NCBI GenBank assembly: GCA_002338615.1
Contig: DDIS01000045.1
Span: 233 to 9,206 of the forward strand
DNA from: Proteobacteria bacterium UBA1844
Lineage (GTDB): Bacteria > Pseudomonadota > Gammaproteobacteria > Steroidobacterales > Woeseiaceae
Length of the DNA: 8,974 nt
Direction of reading: 5' to 3'
The translations under genes were made by a program, and so were the position numbers. Of the stretch, positions 1 through 8,045 are shown piece after piece (position 1 is the first letter of the stretch; every line of letters begins with the position of its first letter). The notes below the pieces were generated by a model, which saw only the letters and a program-made list of their open reading frames with translations, made no database searches and was not told where the DNA came from.

Positions 1-245
1 GACGACGATGCGTGCACAGGCGCACCGAGCGAACCCTCGTGCCTGGCAATGAGTTGCCCCTTCAGTACGTGCTCGCCAACCGTGACGATGGGTTGCGCCG
101 GTTCGCCGACATGCTGCGCAAGCGGCAGTACCAGTTGCGGCGGCACCGGCAGGTCACGAATCGGTTTTCGGGTTGCAGCACGCTTGTGCGCATCCAGCCG
201 CAGACCACCGTGCAGCTTGCCAAGATCATAGGTAGGTGCGCTCAT
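1..245 (-). CDS. rsxC: RsxC/RnfC, electron transport complex subunit C, N-terminal 81 codons (runs off window)
   Basis: RsxC (RnfC) is the peripheral NADH/FMN- and Fe-S-binding subunit of the membrane Rsx/Rnf electron transport complex. Only the N-terminus is visible. Translating the minus strand from the ATG at 245-243 gives an open frame to the window edge, starting MSAPTYDLGKLHGGLRLDAH. It then shows a PVPPQLVLPLAQHVGEPAQP segment and a VTVGEHVLKGQLIA segment ending in GAPVHAS. This is the family's lipoyl/barrel-sandwich-like N-terminal part, with the usual VGxxVLxGQ and PVHA signatures. The start codon overlaps the rsxB stop codon in an ATGA arrangement, so translational coupling is likely. 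The NADH/FMN and ferredoxin domains lie outside the window. Identification rests on these N-terminal signatures plus its position directly after rsxB. Confidence 0.93.
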   Translation of the reverse strand, partial: MSAPTYDLGKLHGGLRLDAHKRAATRKPIRDLPVPPQLVLPLAQHVGEPAQPIVTVGEHVLKGQLIARHEGSLGAPVHASS

Positions 246-742
246 GCGACTTGACTCAGGCTGATGCAGTCAACCGGACACGGCGCTATACACAATTCGC
301 AACCGGTGCATTCGGACGAAACAACCGTGTGCATTTTGTGCTGCGCGCCGACGATTGCATCGACCGGACAAGCGGCGCGGCAATGCGTACAGCCGATGCA
401 CAGCGATTCGTCGATCAGCGCGACGCGACGACCAGGAGCGGCGGGTTCGGCAAGGGCGACGGCCTCACGTCCGAGCAGGTCGGCCAGCCGGCGAACGGTT
501 TCCTCACCGCCCGGCGGACAAAGATTGATGGGCGCCTGGTTTTCCGCAATGGCTTGCGCATAGGGCCGACAACCGGGATATCCGCATTGTGCGCACTGGG
601 TCTGGGGCAGCAACTTGTTGACTTCTTCTGCAAGCGAACCGGCACCGGGCGGCAAGCGGCGTGCTGCAAGACTGAGCAGCAGTCCCGCGGCCAATGCAAT
701 CAGCGTAAGTGTGAGCACCGCAATCCAGACTCCGCTAAGCAT
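242..742 (-). CDS. rsxB: RsxB/RnfB, electron transport complex ferredoxin subunit
   Basis: RsxB is the membrane-anchored iron-sulfur subunit that relays electrons within the Rsx/Rnf complex. In enterobacteria this complex helps keep SoxR reduced; in other bacteria it couples ferredoxin/NAD redox to ion transport. The 166-residue protein starts with one hydrophobic anchor (about residues 5-27). A four-cysteine 4Fe-4S module follows (C50, C53, C58, C75). Two bacterial ferredoxin motifs come next: C115-C118-C121-C125P and C145-C148-C151-C155P. All twelve expected cysteines are present and the length is slightly below that of the E. coli protein. The ATG lies 1 nt after the rsxA stop (TGACATG). 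A GAGG sequence 7 nt upstream, inside the end of rsxA, can act as the ribosome binding site. The stop overlaps the start of rsxC. Nothing suggests damage. Confidence 0.97.
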   Translation of the reverse strand: MLSGVWIAVLTLTLIALAAGLLLSLAARRLPPGAGSLAEEVNKLLPQTQCAQCGYPGCRPYAQAIAENQAPINLCPPGGEETVRRLADLLGREAVALAEPAAPGRRVALIDESLCIGCTHCRAACPVDAIVGAQHKMHTVVSSECTGCELCIAPCPVDCISLSQVA

Positions 743-743
743 G

Positions 744-1325
744 TCAGGGCCTCGCCATGCCCACGAAACCCATGAACGCGAGTGACATGATGCCTGCGGT
801 CATGAGCGCAATGGCCGTGCCACGAAACGGCAAAGGCACGTCCGCAGCGTTGAGGCGTTCGCGAATGGCCGAAAACATCACGAGAACGAGGGCAAACCCC
901 GCCGCTGCGCCGAGACCAAAAAATACGGATTCGACAAAATTGCTGGATTGTTGAACGTTCAGCAGCGCCACACCGAGGACTGCGCAGTTGGTGGCAATGA
1001 GTGGAATAAAAATGCCGAGCAGCTGGTCGAGTAAAGGACTCAGGCGCCGCACCATTATCTCGGTGAATTGCACGCTGGCCGCAATGACGAGAATAAAGCT
1101 GATCGTCTGCAGGTACTCGAGTTCGAGAGGCACCAGTACGTATTCGTGTAACAAGTAGGCGCTTGCCGATGACAGCGTCAGGACGAACGCGGTTGCGAGC
1201 GACATGCCGGCCGCAGCCTCAATATTCTTCGACACGCCCATAAACGGGCACAGGCCAAGAAACCGCGTCAATACAAAGTTATTGACCAGTATGGTGCCTA
1301 CCAGGATGACAATAATCTCGCTCAT
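744..1325 (-). CDS. rsxA: RsxA/RnfA, electron transport complex integral membrane subunit
   Basis: RsxA is a polytopic inner-membrane subunit of the Rsx/Rnf complex, homologous to NqrE. The 193-residue product is the usual length and is almost entirely hydrophobic, with about six predicted membrane helices. Two conserved half-membrane signatures are visible: [12 protein letters not shown] with C26, and [12 protein letters not shown] with C114. In RnfA/RnfD-type (NqrD/E) pairs these cysteines hold an intramembrane Fe-S centre; that function comes from family knowledge. The gene starts 11 nt after the metG stop with no strong Shine-Dalgarno and no obvious promoter in between, so it is probably transcribed with metG. 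It is followed 1 nt later by rsxB. The order rsxA-rsxB-rsxC is the standard operon order, and rsxD, rsxG and rsxE would be expected beyond the window. Confidence 0.97.
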   Translation of the reverse strand: MSEIIVILVGTILVNNFVLTRFLGLCPFMGVSKNIEAAAGMSLATAFVLTLSSASAYLLHEYVLVPLELEYLQTISFILVIAASVQFTEIMVRRLSPLLDQLLGIFIPLIATNCAVLGVALLNVQQSSNFVESVFFGLGAAAGFALVLVMFSAIRERLNAADVPLPFRGTAIALMTAGIMSLAFMGFVGMARP

Positions 1326-1336
1326 TACGAGCTATT

Positions 1337-3352
1337 CTACTTGACGCGCATCCCGGCTTCAGCGCCTTCGTCGGGGCCGAGCAAAAAGATATCCGCGCCG
1401 CCGGGTCCGGCGGCCAGAACCATGCCTTCGGAAACACCGAAACGCATCTTGCGCGGTGCCAGGTTAGCCACAACGACCACGTGCCGACCGATCAGGCTCT
1501 CCGGCGGATAGGCCGCCTTGATACCGGCAAAGACGCTGCGGGTGCTGTCACCAAGGTCCAGAGTCAGTGCGAGCAGTTTATCGGCGCCGGCAACGGCTTC
1601 GGCATTCACTATGCGCGCGATCCGCAAGTCGACTTTCATGAAGTCATCAATACTGATGAAGTCCTCGTCGTCGCCTTTACCTGCAAAAACTTCACCGGGA
1701 TTGGTTTCTTTTGCGTCCTCAAGCATTTTTTCAACCTTGTCCGCATCGACCCGCGTCGTGAGCGCTTTAAATTTGCTGGTCGGTTTGCCAAGCAATGGAA
1801 AAGCCGCATCTGCCCAGTGCCAGTCACTGTCGCCCAGGAATTCCCGAGCACTCGCAGCGATCGTCGGCACCACCGGGGTGAGATAGATCATCAGGCTGCG
1901 AAACAGGTTGATGCCCTGGGTACAGACGCCTTGTACGTCATCGAGGCGCGACGGATCCTTGACCATGAGCCAGGGCTTGTGTTGATCGATATAGCGATTC
2001 GCCCGGTCCGCGAGCATCATGACAAGGCGCATAGCCTTGCTGAACTCGCGTTTCTCATAGTGCTCCGCGATCCGCCCGGACGCGGCCGCGAACTCTTCAA
2101 ACAGCTCGGGGTCGGGCAGGGCGCCGGCCAGCATGCCGTCGAAATTCTTGTTGATGAAGCCCGCGCATCGACTGGCAATATTGACCAGTTTACCCACCAG
2201 GTCCGAATTCACACGGGCGATGAAATCATCGAGATTGAGGTCGATGTCCTCGATCGTCGGGCCGAGTTTGGCCGCATAGTAGTAGCGCAGCCATGCGGGG
2301 TCGAGATGGTCGAGATAGGTGCGTGCCGTGATGAAGGTGCCACGCGACTTCGACATTTTTTGACCGTTGACGGTGAGGAAACCGTGCGCAAACACGCTGG
2401 TCGGTGTACGCATTCCGGCACCAAGCAGGACCGCAGGCCAGAACAACGTGTGGAAATACATGATGTCCTTGCCGATAAAATGATACACCTCGGTGTCATG
2501 GCCCGGGCGCCAGTACTCGTCAAAGTCCGGTGTACCCTCTCGTTTGCAATAGTTCAGGAAACTCGCAAGATATCCAACCGGTGCATCCAGCCAGACATAG
2601 AAGTACTTATCGACGGTACCTGGAATGTTGAAACCGAAGTAGGGTGCGTCGCGGGAAATATCCCAGTCCTGCAATCCAGCGGCGAACCATTCTTCGAGCT
2701 TGGCCAGAACATTCCTGTCCAGTGATGCCGATTTCATCCAGTCGCGCAGCCGTGCCTCATACTCGCTAAGACGGAAGAAATAGTGTTCGGACTCACGCAC
2801 CACGGGTGTCTTGCCCGACAGCACGGAGACCGGGTCAAGCAGGTCGGAAGGCGAGTAGGTGGCGCCGCAAACTTCACAGGCATCGCCATATTGGTCTTCG
2901 CTTTTGCAGCGCGGACAGGTACCGCGCACGAACCGGTCCGGCAGGAACATGCCTTCCTGTTCGTCATAAGCCTGCTCGATCGTTTTCGTATAGATGTCAT
3001 CGGACGCGCGCAGCGCCTCATATATCTCCACCGTCAGTGCTTCATTTTCCGGTGAATGGGTCGTGTAAAAATTGTCGAAATCGACACCGAAGTCCGCGAA
3101 ATCCCTGATAAATTCGGCACTGATCCGGGTCGTAAGCTCCTCCGGCGAGACGCCGAGTTCCCGCGCTTTGAGCATGATCGGCGTGCCATGCGCGTCGGTT
3201 GCACAGACGTAAATACAGTCATGGCCGCGAAGCTTCTGGAAGCGTGCCCAGATATCAGTTTGCAGGTACTCGACCATGTGCCCCATATGAATAGCGCCGT
3301 TCGCGTACGGCAGGGCACTCGTAACGAGGATTCTTCGGGGTCGATCTGACAT
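1337..3352 (-). CDS. metG: Methionyl-tRNA synthetase
   Basis: MetG charges tRNA-Met with methionine in the cytoplasm and is essential for initiation and elongation. The 671-residue product is a full-length class I synthetase, close to the E. coli length. It has a Rossmann catalytic domain with the HIGH-type motif HMGH at residues 22-25. A zinc knuckle with C146, C149, C159 and C162 lies in the connective domain, and KMSKS is at 332-336. An alpha-helical anticodon-binding domain follows. From about residue 566 there is a C-terminal tRNA-binding OB-fold (Trbp111/Arc1p type, with KVDLRIARI and [13 protein letters not shown]), which usually mediates dimerisation. The ATG at 3352 places HMGH at the family-typical distance from the N-terminus. 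No clear Shine-Dalgarno precedes it. The likely promoter is at 3388-3396. rsxA follows after 11 nt. Confidence 0.98.
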   Translation of the reverse strand: MSDRPRRILVTSALPYANGAIHMGHMVEYLQTDIWARFQKLRGHDCIYVCATDAHGTPIMLKARELGVSPEELTTRISAEFIRDFADFGVDFDNFYTTHSPENEALTVEIYEALRASDDIYTKTIEQAYDEQEGMFLPDRFVRGTCPRCKSEDQYGDACEVCGATYSPSDLLDPVSVLSGKTPVVRESEHYFFRLSEYEARLRDWMKSASLDRNVLAKLEEWFAAGLQDWDISRDAPYFGFNIPGTVDKYFYVWLDAPVGYLASFLNYCKREGTPDFDEYWRPGHDTEVYHFIGKDIMYFHTLFWPAVLLGAGMRTPTSVFAHGFLTVNGQKMSKSRGTFITARTYLDHLDPAWLRYYYAAKLGPTIEDIDLNLDDFIARVNSDLVGKLVNIASRCAGFINKNFDGMLAGALPDPELFEEFAAASGRIAEHYEKREFSKAMRLVMMLADRANRYIDQHKPWLMVKDPSRLDDVQGVCTQGINLFRSLMIYLTPVVPTIAASAREFLGDSDWHWADAAFPLLGKPTSKFKALTTRVDADKVEKMLEDAKETNPGEVFAGKGDDEDFISIDDFMKVDLRIARIVNAEAVAGADKLLALTLDLGDSTRSVFAGIKAAYPPESLIGRHVVVVANLAPRKMRFGVSEGMVLAAGPGGADIFLLGPDEGAEAGMRVK

Positions 3353-3381
3353 GAAGTCGTGGCTTAATGCTGCTTGTTGAG

Positions 3382-3396
3382 CGCGGCATTATGCCA
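3382..3396. repeat. 15-bp direct repeat, copy A (metG side)
   Basis: CGCGGCATTATGCCA is identical to positions 8239-8253. The two copies flank the kinase-ATPase-ATPase block and each includes the extended -10 core of a predicted minus-strand promoter. Beyond the 15 bp the flanks share only scattered similarity. Confidence 0.8.
3388..3396 (-). promoter_or_regulatory. Predicted metG promoter, extended -10 with GC-rich discriminator
   Basis: On the minus strand, the 64-nt gap upstream of metG contains TGGCATAAT followed by GCCGCG. This is a TGn extended -10 joined to CATAAT, one mismatch from the TATAAT consensus. No good -35 hexamer is seen 16-18 nt upstream, which fits an extended -10 promoter. 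The predicted start at about 3381 would give a leader of about 28 nt before the metG ATG. The GC-rich discriminator resembles those of stringently controlled translation genes; such control here is inference. The same core occurs upstream of the kinase operon. Confidence 0.5.
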
Positions 3397-3416
3397 CGGA
3401 TTGCACGCTTCGCTGC

Positions 3417-4478
3417 TCAGGCTTCGTCTTTCATGCGTTCGAACTTGGACTTGTTGTTGGCCTGCAGGTATGCGTCCTTGCCGCGGATGGTGCCCTTGGT
3501 GACGAGCTCCATCAATGCGGTATCCATGGATTGCATGCCAAGTCCACCACCGGCCTGCATGGCGGTTTCAAGCTGGTCGAGTTTGCCCTGACGAATGAGG
3601 TTACTGACAGCCGTGGTGTTTAGCAGGATTTCGAGTGCGGCGACCCGACCGGCCTTGTGCTTGGTGGGTAGCAACTGTTGCGATATGACACCGCGCAGCG
3701 AGGTGGAAATCATGGTACGGATATGGCTTTGCTTGTCGGCAGGAAACGAGTTCACGATTCGATCGACAGTCTGGCCCGCACCGTTCGTGTGCAGCGTGCC
3801 CATGACGAGTATGCCCATTTCGGCGGCTGTAACCGCAATGCTGATGGTTTCAAGGTCGCGCATTTCGCCGACCAGGATGACATCGGGATCTTCCCGCAAG
3901 GCCGAGTGCAGCGCATCCGCGAAGCTATTGCTGTGCACGCCGATTTCCCGCTGGCTGATGAGGCAGCCTTTTGCCTTGTGAACGAATTCGACCGGGTCTT
4001 CAATGGTCAGGATGTGACCCTTCAGGCGCCGGTTCATCTCGTCGATCATGGCCGCCAGCGTGGTTGATTTACCCGAACCCGTCTTGCCCGTTACGAGAAT
4101 CATGCCTTGCGTGTGCCGGCACAGCTGGTGAATGACGTCCGGCATGTCGAGTTCTTCGAGCGAGAGAGCTTTCGAGGGGATAGCGCGAAATATGGCGCCA
4201 AGCCCGTTCAGATGACGAAATGCATTGACACGAAAGCGCGACACGCCAGGCATGTCGTAGGCAAAATCGGCGGCGTCATCGTTGTCGAATTTGCGTTGTG
4301 TCGTGCCGTCCATGATTTCGAGCAGGCAATCCTTTACCGCGTCGACGCTCACGACCTCATCCAGCAGTGTTTGCAATTCACCGTGGATGCGGGCTCGGAT
4401 CGGATCGCCCGAGAGGAAGTGCAGGTCGGATGCGTTCTGTTTCAACGCGGCTTCGAGGTATTTGTCGATTTGCGCCAT
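3417..4478 (-). CDS. PilT-family retraction ATPase (second, PilT-like copy)
   Basis: This is a hexameric cytoplasmic secretion-type ATPase of the PilT/PilU family, which powers disassembly of type IV pili. The 353-residue product has an N-terminal PAS-like domain. The ATPase core has Walker A GKTGSGKST at 131-139, an Asp box ILTIEDPVEF, Walker B DPDVILVGEMRD at 197-208, and a His box GTLHTNGA with H230. Near the C-terminus is AVSNLIR at 290-296, a variant of the PilT AIRNLIR motif, and then a PilT-like AMQAGGGLGMQSMDTAL. The His box reads MGILVMG where PilT has TGHLVFG, so the first histidine is replaced by isoleucine. I chose the ATG at 4478 rather than an in-frame TTG at 4505. The ATG gives an N-terminus (MAQID) matching the paralogue's MARID and leaves a 4-nt gap to it. 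Orthology to canonical pilT is unproven. Confidence 0.9.
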   Translation of the reverse strand: MAQIDKYLEAALKQNASDLHFLSGDPIRARIHGELQTLLDEVVSVDAVKDCLLEIMDGTTQRKFDNDDAADFAYDMPGVSRFRVNAFRHLNGLGAIFRAIPSKALSLEELDMPDVIHQLCRHTQGMILVTGKTGSGKSTTLAAMIDEMNRRLKGHILTIEDPVEFVHKAKGCLISQREIGVHSNSFADALHSALREDPDVILVGEMRDLETISIAVTAAEMGILVMGTLHTNGAGQTVDRIVNSFPADKQSHIRTMISTSLRGVISQQLLPTKHKAGRVAALEILLNTTAVSNLIRQGKLDQLETAMQAGGGLGMQSMDTALMELVTKGTIRGKDAYLQANNKSKFERMKDEA

Positions 4479-4482
4479 TCGT

Positions 4483-5586
4483 TCAGGTCTCTGTTCCGCC
4501 GCCAAGTGCGAGCGTTGGTACCAGGTCCGTGTCCGTTACGTAGCGCTGGAATTTTTTCTTGTCATTGGCGAAGCGAATCGCATCGTTCGGGTCAATCTGC
4601 TTCGCCGCAATAGAGTCAAGCAAAGCCTGATCGAGCAATTGCATACCCTGTTCCTTGCCGGTTTGCAATTGCGACGGAATCTGGTGCGTCTGGTCCGCTG
4701 AAATAAGTTTCGCAATAGCGCGATTATTCACCAGGATTTCGAGGATAGCGCGGCGGCCGCGGCCGTCTGGTGTTTTCACCAGTACCTGTGTAACGACCGC
4801 CTTCAAACTCGCGGACAGGAACGCCTTGGTTTGTTCACGTAACTCGCCGGGCAACGCATCAATGATGCGATCTATGGTCTTTACGGCGCCTGTGGTATGC
4901 AGCGTGCCGAGCACAAGGTGACCGGTTTCAGCCGCGGTCATTGCCATCATGATGGTATCTGCATCGCGTAACTCACCAACCAGGATGACGTCGGGATCTT
5001 CGCGCATTGCGGAGCGCACGCCGTCAGCGAAGCTTTTGACGTGTGTACCGACCTCGCGCTGGATCACCTGGCAGCGCTTGCTAGGGTGCACAAACTCGAT
5101 CGGGTCTTCGAGGCTGATAATATTGAGATTGCGGCGCTCGTTGAGGTGATTGATCATGGCCGCCAGCGTAGTTGATTTACCGGTACCCGTTGCACCTGTT
5201 ACGAGCACCATGCCTTGATGGTAGTCGCAAAAACTGGCGAGCACGGGCGGCACATCAAGTTTTTCCAGCGACGGTACATCACCGGGAATGTGTCGCAGCA
5301 CGGCGCCTACCCCGGAAATCTTGCGAAACACGTTGACGCGGAAGCGGCCGCCGGCTTCTGCCACGTAGGAAAAGTCGAGGTCGTGTCCGGCGGCAAGCCG
5401 TTCGCGCTGCGCTTTGGTGAGAATTTCGTGGATATAGGTTTCGAGTTCCGTGTCTGAAAGTGCGCGGAACTTGATTGGCAGCAGATCACCGTTCATACGC
5501 AGCATGGGCGGTACGCCAACCGCCAGGTGTACGTCCGAGCAGCCTTGCGCCAGCCCGAGCTTCAAAAATGCGTCAATGCGGGCCAT
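4483..5586 (-). CDS. PilT/PilU-family retraction ATPase (first copy, PilU-like C-terminus)
   Basis: This is a 367-residue PilT/PilU-family motor ATPase, a likely cytoplasmic hexamer acting at a pilus base or a related machine. Visible motifs are Walker A GATGTGKST at 131-139, Asp box ISLEDPIEF at 157-165, Walker B DPDVILVGELRD at 197-208, and His box GHLVLGTLHTTGA at 222-234. The Walker B follows the PilT pattern. The C-terminal part, with TPDGRGRRAILEILVN and EQGMQLLDQAL, resembles PilU, and the AIRNLIR motif is degenerate (AIAKLIS). It is therefore a mosaic and I give no gene symbol. Its Walker A, Walker B and His box lie at the same residue numbers as in the next gene, which indicates a tandem duplication. 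A short Gly-rich tail (LGGGTET) is extra. The ATG lies 2 nt after the kinase stop (TAAACATG), so translation is probably coupled. Confidence 0.92.
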   Translation of the reverse strand: MARIDAFLKLGLAQGCSDVHLAVGVPPMLRMNGDLLPIKFRALSDTELETYIHEILTKAQRERLAAGHDLDFSYVAEAGGRFRVNVFRKISGVGAVLRHIPGDVPSLEKLDVPPVLASFCDYHQGMVLVTGATGTGKSTTLAAMINHLNERRNLNIISLEDPIEFVHPSKRCQVIQREVGTHVKSFADGVRSAMREDPDVILVGELRDADTIMMAMTAAETGHLVLGTLHTTGAVKTIDRIIDALPGELREQTKAFLSASLKAVVTQVLVKTPDGRGRRAILEILVNNRAIAKLISADQTHQIPSQLQTGKEQGMQLLDQALLDSIAAKQIDPNDAIRFANDKKKFQRYVTDTDLVPTLALGGGTET

Positions 5587-5588
5587 GT

Positions 5589-8039
5589 TTACAGCACGAC
5601 CGCGTCCAGCGCGGCGGTCAGGTCACCCATAGATTGGAAGCGTTTCGACTTGTCGACAGACATCGCCTTCGCAATGATGGCGGCGTAATCGTCGGAAATA
5701 TCCGGGTTGATCTCTTGTGCTGATTTCGCTTTACCCTGCACGTGCTGGTACATCACCGACATGTGATCGCCGCGGCTGTATGGAGGAATGCCGGTCGCCA
5801 TTTCATACATGATTACACCGATGCTGTAGACATCCGCCGTTTCATCGACCTTCTTGCCCAATATCTGCTCCGGCGCCATGTATTTCGGCGAGCCAATAAC
5901 GTAGCCGGTCTTGGTCAGTTGTGTGTCGCCGCTCGATGCGGCAGCGGCGACACCAAAATCAACGATCTTCAGCAAGCCGTCCTCGTTGACCAGGATATTG
6001 GCAGGCTTCAGGTCACGATGGATAACACCGGCCTGGTGCGCGACTGCCATGCCAGTGGCAATGTCGCGCGAATACTTGAGGTACTTTTCGGGCGCCATCG
6101 GCTTGCTGTCCGGGATCTCGCCGGAAAGGGTATGGGACGGAAAATATTCCATCGAAATTGCGTAACTGCCTTGCAGGTGCAGGAAGTCGTAGATCCGAAT
6201 GACATTGCGATGCGTAATCTTGCGCGAGTACCTGAGTTCGTGCACGAAGCGCTTCATCATTTCTTCGTCGGATGACACGTTCGGATTCAGGAATTTCAGT
6301 ATCAGCCGCTCGTCAACCACGGCGTCTTCCATCAGCAACACGGTGCCAAACGCGCCTTTGCCAATTTTTTCGATATAGCGATAGCGTCCTTCCACGATAT
6401 CGCCAGGGTTCAGTTTGGAGATATCCAGTACGGCAGGCACGTGCGGTGCGGGCACATCCTCGATGGCCGCTTCCTCATCCTCAAGTCCGGCGACCTGGCT
6501 CGCTTCCTTGGCCTCTTTGAGCAGCTTGTCGAGGTCCTCATTGTCGAGCAGCATCGTTTTTGTGTTCTCGGCAATTTTCTTCGCGCGCACGTTCTCTGCC
6601 AGCACAGTGGATGAAAAACGGGCGTCGAGGTCCTTAAGAGCGCCGTCCGCAACATTGATAATGGTTGCATCATCTGCCTGTTTGATTTTCTTCAGCACGC
6701 TGCGAATGGTTTCGACCTGGGATTCGTCGGCAAGTTTTGACAGGGCCTTGATCGCCTCGAGCTGAACCTCGCGTTGCGAATGTTTCAACAAGGGCACGAT
6801 CTTCGGGATGTGTTGTGTGCCACCAAGTTTAGCCAAGGCACGAATGATCACCGCATCCGTCTTCGGGTCCTTGCCCAGCATGGCCTCGAGCTTCGGCAGC
6901 GCTTTCGGGCTGCCAATTTGTGACAGCGCGTCGATTGCCCGTTCGCGGACCCACCAGTCTGTATCGTCCGTTGCCTTGATGAGGTGACCGACGGCCCGTT
7001 CATCTTTGGTAGCATTCAGTATCTCGATGGCGGTCCGGCGAATTTCCTCATCCTTGTCTTTGATTAAAGCGACGACCGAATCCACGACTTTGGGGCCCCC
7101 GATCTCGGCCAGGGCATCGCCTGCACGCGAGCGCACCCACCAGTCGTTGTCTTTCAATACCGTCAAGAGGTCTTTGACCGAATCGACCGTGCCGATTTCG
7201 TTCAGCACCTCGACCGCCGCCCGGCGCGCATATTCGGATTCATCTTTCATCGCGTCAGTCAGGTACTTGACGGTCTCGGGATGGTTGATTTGAATCATCA
7301 TGTCCACGGCTTTCGATTGCACGTCGAGGTCTGGGTCCTGCAGCAATTTCGCGACCGCAGCGATATTGATATCGCCTGGCCGTCCGGCCAGTGCGCCGAG
7401 AGCCGCGCTGCGCACCATTTTATTCGGGTCGCGGAGTTGTATTTCGAGCGCCTGGTCGATGTTCTCACCCTTGAACCGGGCAAGTAGCTGGATCAGGTGA
7501 ATCTTGATAATAGGGTCCTTGCCACCCATCCGGGCCACGAGGTCCGGCACCATCTCGGGCCGGATAATGTCTTCCAGAATCTTGAAAATCGCGGCCTTTT
7601 CTTTGGTGTCGAGGTCGTACGCATATTGCAGCAATTCGTGGACACTGAGGTCCTGCTTGTGCACCCTCAAGACCTCGATCAGGGCCGGTTTGGATACTTC
7701 GGGGTCTGCAAAAAATTGCAACAAGGCGTTGGCGTTATAGTCAGTCGACCCGCACAGCGCCCAGGCGGTTCCCTTGACCACGCGCTCATTGCCATCAGCG
7801 AGTCCTTCACGGAACTCGACGAGCGATTTGTCATTGACCAGCGAGGTCAGAATATCGACGAACATCATGGTGTGGCTCTTGTCCGACATCGCCAGCGCAT
7901 CGATCAGTTTCGGGATGACTTTGGGGCCAGCGCGTTTCAGGCGCTCCACGAGGCTCAGTGCCTTGGCCGAGGTCGGGTCGGCCTCCGCAATCAGTGCCGA
8001 GATTTGCTGGTCAGAGCGAAAACCGCGGAGCAGGCTCAT
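5589..8039 (-). CDS. HEAT-repeat protein with C-terminal Hanks-type Ser/Thr protein kinase domain
   Basis: This is a predicted cytoplasmic eukaryotic-like Ser/Thr kinase of 816 residues with no signal peptide or membrane segment. Residues of about 35-475 form an array of about 31-residue HEAT (PBS-lyase-like) repeats, including two DWWVR units at 299-303 and 361-365, exactly two repeats apart. An acidic and then Pro-containing linker follows (about 480-545). The kinase domain has a glycine loop GKGAFG at 560-565, K582, an alpha-C glutamate probably at E601, HRDLKPAN with D676 and N681, DFG at 694-696, and APE at 722-724. All catalytic residues are present, so it should be active. T709 and T711 align with the activation-loop threonines of PknB. 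The protein ends directly after the kinase fold. It heads an operon with two retraction-type ATPases (2-nt and 4-nt gaps), so the motors or an associated complex are plausible substrates; this is inference. Alternative in-frame starts are ATG 8054 and GTG 8075. I prefer 8039 for its Shine-Dalgarno. Confidence 0.93.
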   Translation of the reverse strand: MSLLRGFRSDQQISALIAEADPTSAKALSLVERLKRAGPKVIPKLIDALAMSDKSHTMMFVDILTSLVNDKSLVEFREGLADGNERVVKGTAWALCGSTDYNANALLQFFADPEVSKPALIEVLRVHKQDLSVHELLQYAYDLDTKEKAAIFKILEDIIRPEMVPDLVARMGGKDPIIKIHLIQLLARFKGENIDQALEIQLRDPNKMVRSAALGALAGRPGDINIAAVAKLLQDPDLDVQSKAVDMMIQINHPETVKYLTDAMKDESEYARRAAVEVLNEIGTVDSVKDLLTVLKDNDWWVRSRAGDALAEIGGPKVVDSVVALIKDKDEEIRRTAIEILNATKDERAVGHLIKATDDTDWWVRERAIDALSQIGSPKALPKLEAMLGKDPKTDAVIIRALAKLGGTQHIPKIVPLLKHSQREVQLEAIKALSKLADESQVETIRSVLKKIKQADDATIINVADGALKDLDARFSSTVLAENVRAKKIAENTKTMLLDNEDLDKLLKEAKEASQVAGLEDEEAAIEDVPAPHVPAVLDISKLNPGDIVEGRYRYIEKIGKGAFGTVLLMEDAVVDERLILKFLNPNVSSDEEMMKRFVHELRYSRKITHRNVIRIYDFLHLQGSYAISMEYFPSHTLSGEIPDSKPMAPEKYLKYSRDIATGMAVAHQAGVIHRDLKPANILVNEDGLLKIVDFGVAAAASSGDTQLTKTGYVIGSPKYMAPEQILGKKVDETADVYSIGVIMYEMATGIPPYSRGDHMSVMYQHVQGKAKSAQEINPDISDDYAAIIAKAMSVDKSKRFQSMGDLTAALDAVVL

Positions 8040-8045
8040 GCTGCG

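Larger units (their letters stand above)
3358..3398. repeat. Imperfect inverted repeat overlapping the metG promoter and leader
   Basis: Arms 3358-3370 and 3386-3398 are complementary at 12 of 13 positions, with a single T/T mismatch, and are separated by 15 nt. One arm contains the predicted metG -10 and the other lies just upstream of the metG ATG at 3352. No T-run follows on the minus strand, so it does not look like an intrinsic terminator for the ATPase operon. It could be an operator, or a hairpin that forms only in read-through transcripts from the upstream operon and sits about 5 nt before the metG start codon. Confidence 0.55.

Noticed and set aside
236..775. Plus-strand 179-codon frame
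   Set aside because: It is antisense to rsxB, which has all twelve cluster cysteines, and to the end of rsxA. No family features.
1481..2725. Long plus-strand open frame of 414 codons
   Set aside because: It lies wholly antisense to metG, whose catalytic, zinc and KMSKS motifs are intact. The antisense product has no recognisable domain, so it is a shadow of GC-rich coding sequence.
3358..3398. Inverted repeat as an intrinsic terminator of the ATPase operon
   Set aside because: No U-run follows the stem on the minus-strand transcript.
4479..4505. TTG start giving nine extra residues on the second ATPase
   Set aside because: TTG is a rare start and would overlap the previous gene by 23 nt. 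ATG 4478 aligns exactly with the paralogue's MARID start.
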